From: Gorsachius magnificus
Taxonomy: Eukaryota; Chordata; Aves; Pelecaniformes; Ardeidae
Length of the DNA stretch: 64,000 bases
NCBI GenBank assembly: GCA_034008185.1
Contig: CM067081.1
Location: 16,987,821-17,051,820 of the forward strand
Direction: 5' to 3'
Within the stretch, counting starts at the first letter, position 1, and each line of letters starts with the position of its first letter. This document shows, in pieces, positions 63,401-64,000 of the stretch. The translations under genes were made by a program, and so were the position numbers. The notes beneath the pieces are model-generated. The model had not been told where the DNA came from. It ran no database searches and was given only the letters and a program-made list of their open reading frames with translations.

Positions 63401-64000
63401 CTCTGCTAAAATCTTTTTCTTCATAATTTGGTGATATAAGGAGCAAATGCTGCTGGACTTATTTTGGGAAAAAAAGTACCTTATTTGGTAGTTGAATATG
63501 GAGCTGCTGCACAAGGGGCACTCACTTAAATTTAAGAAAATGCATTAGCTTCATTTCTTGTACTTAAGCAAGTATCTTGCTTTTTAGGTCTAAAAAGAGG
63601 TGGAAATATCACCATTGCTTGTAATGACTCACTTTCTTTGCATTACACCTTTAAAAGAAACAAAGTCCTTCTTGCTGCACAGTTGGCTGCTGTTATATCT
63701 TCCATTGCAGTGTAGTGAAAAGATAGACAGAGAACACATGAATTGCATAGACTCTGTGTTTTTATGTGTCCTTCTCTTCCTGAGAAATAAGGACTTTTTG
63801 TTGTTGTTGAAGAACATAAAGTAGAAGTGGAGGAAATACTATCAGAAAATACTTAATTGCATTTGTACTGACGTCTATGTGAATGGGACACATGGGACCT
63901 CGTACAGTGCATAGGATCTACATTATTAAACTATAAATATCTACGCTGCTGTTGTCTACATCTGAGCTCGTCATCCTAAACTTTATTTATTACTACTAAT
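60483..64000. other. Gene-free interval to the window end
   Basis: No gene is confirmed. An A19 run lies at 61742-61760. A minus-strand open frame at 62428-62778 starts with an exon-like stretch of about 60 codons with several CpG and a donor-like GGTGAGA, but the family is not recognised. Confidence 0.5.
61742..61760. repeat. A19 homopolymer
   Basis: Nineteen A in a row. No recognisable retrocopy stands upstream, so it is recorded only as a homopolymer. Confidence 0.9.

Noticed and set aside
1..64000. CRISPR arrays, operons, bacterial-type promoters or phage-like modules
   Set aside because: The content is vertebrate nuclear DNA with CR1 and ERV repeats; no regularly spaced repeats or dense gene arrangement exist.

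Overview
The window looks like gene-poor, AT-rich nuclear DNA of a bird. The main evidence is the transposable elements. Several belong to the CR1 non-LTR retrotransposon family, with the 3' end built on the 8-mer ATTCTATG that marks avian and reptilian CR1. There are also LTR sequences of a kind I recognise from avian ERVL-like endogenous retroviruses. No convincing host protein-coding gene, rRNA or tRNA is visible. The region is best read as intergenic or deep-intronic. Three nearly intact, closely similar CR1 copies fit a bird lineage with recent CR1 activity (woodpeckers and relatives are known for this), but the window alone does not fix the species.

Layout. 1-57 is the last part of a CR1 entering from the left. 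58-9284 holds no recognisable gene. 9285-9625 is the 3' end of a CR1 of another subfamily. 15370-16640 and 19661-20851 are two young minus-strand CR1 copies of one subfamily, 3 kb apart; the second keeps an open frame of 359 codons with reverse-transcriptase catalytic motifs. 22655-24490 is a much older plus-strand CR1-like LINE, split by a 545-bp solo LTR (23156-23700) that is flanked by the 5-bp duplication AAATG, and also by a GC-rich insertion. 28884-29100 and 29750-29970 are two eroded CR1 pieces in opposite orientation. 36450-36599 and 36706-36855 are homologous CR1 pieces facing each other as an imperfect inverted repeat.

40130-42117 is a three-layer nest. An ancient CR1-like LINE is interrupted by a probable solo LTR (about 40324-41886), and that LTR is interrupted by a young CR1 (40701-41628) with the 7-bp flanking repeat AAGCAGA. 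55680-56024 is the 3' part of another LTR. 60164-60482 is a 300-bp pyrimidine tract of T5C hexamers, which creates long but meaningless open frames. The rest is single-copy-looking DNA with short microsatellites.

Nothing here works as an operon or pathway. The readable story is a stratified record of retrotransposon insertions: old LINE, then ERV LTR, then young CR1. I found no clear evidence for a new biological system. The most useful observations are the two dated insertion nests, the CR1 copy with a short target-site duplication, the closely spaced CR1 pair that could recombine, and a few weak candidate exons or conserved elements that comparative alignment could test.
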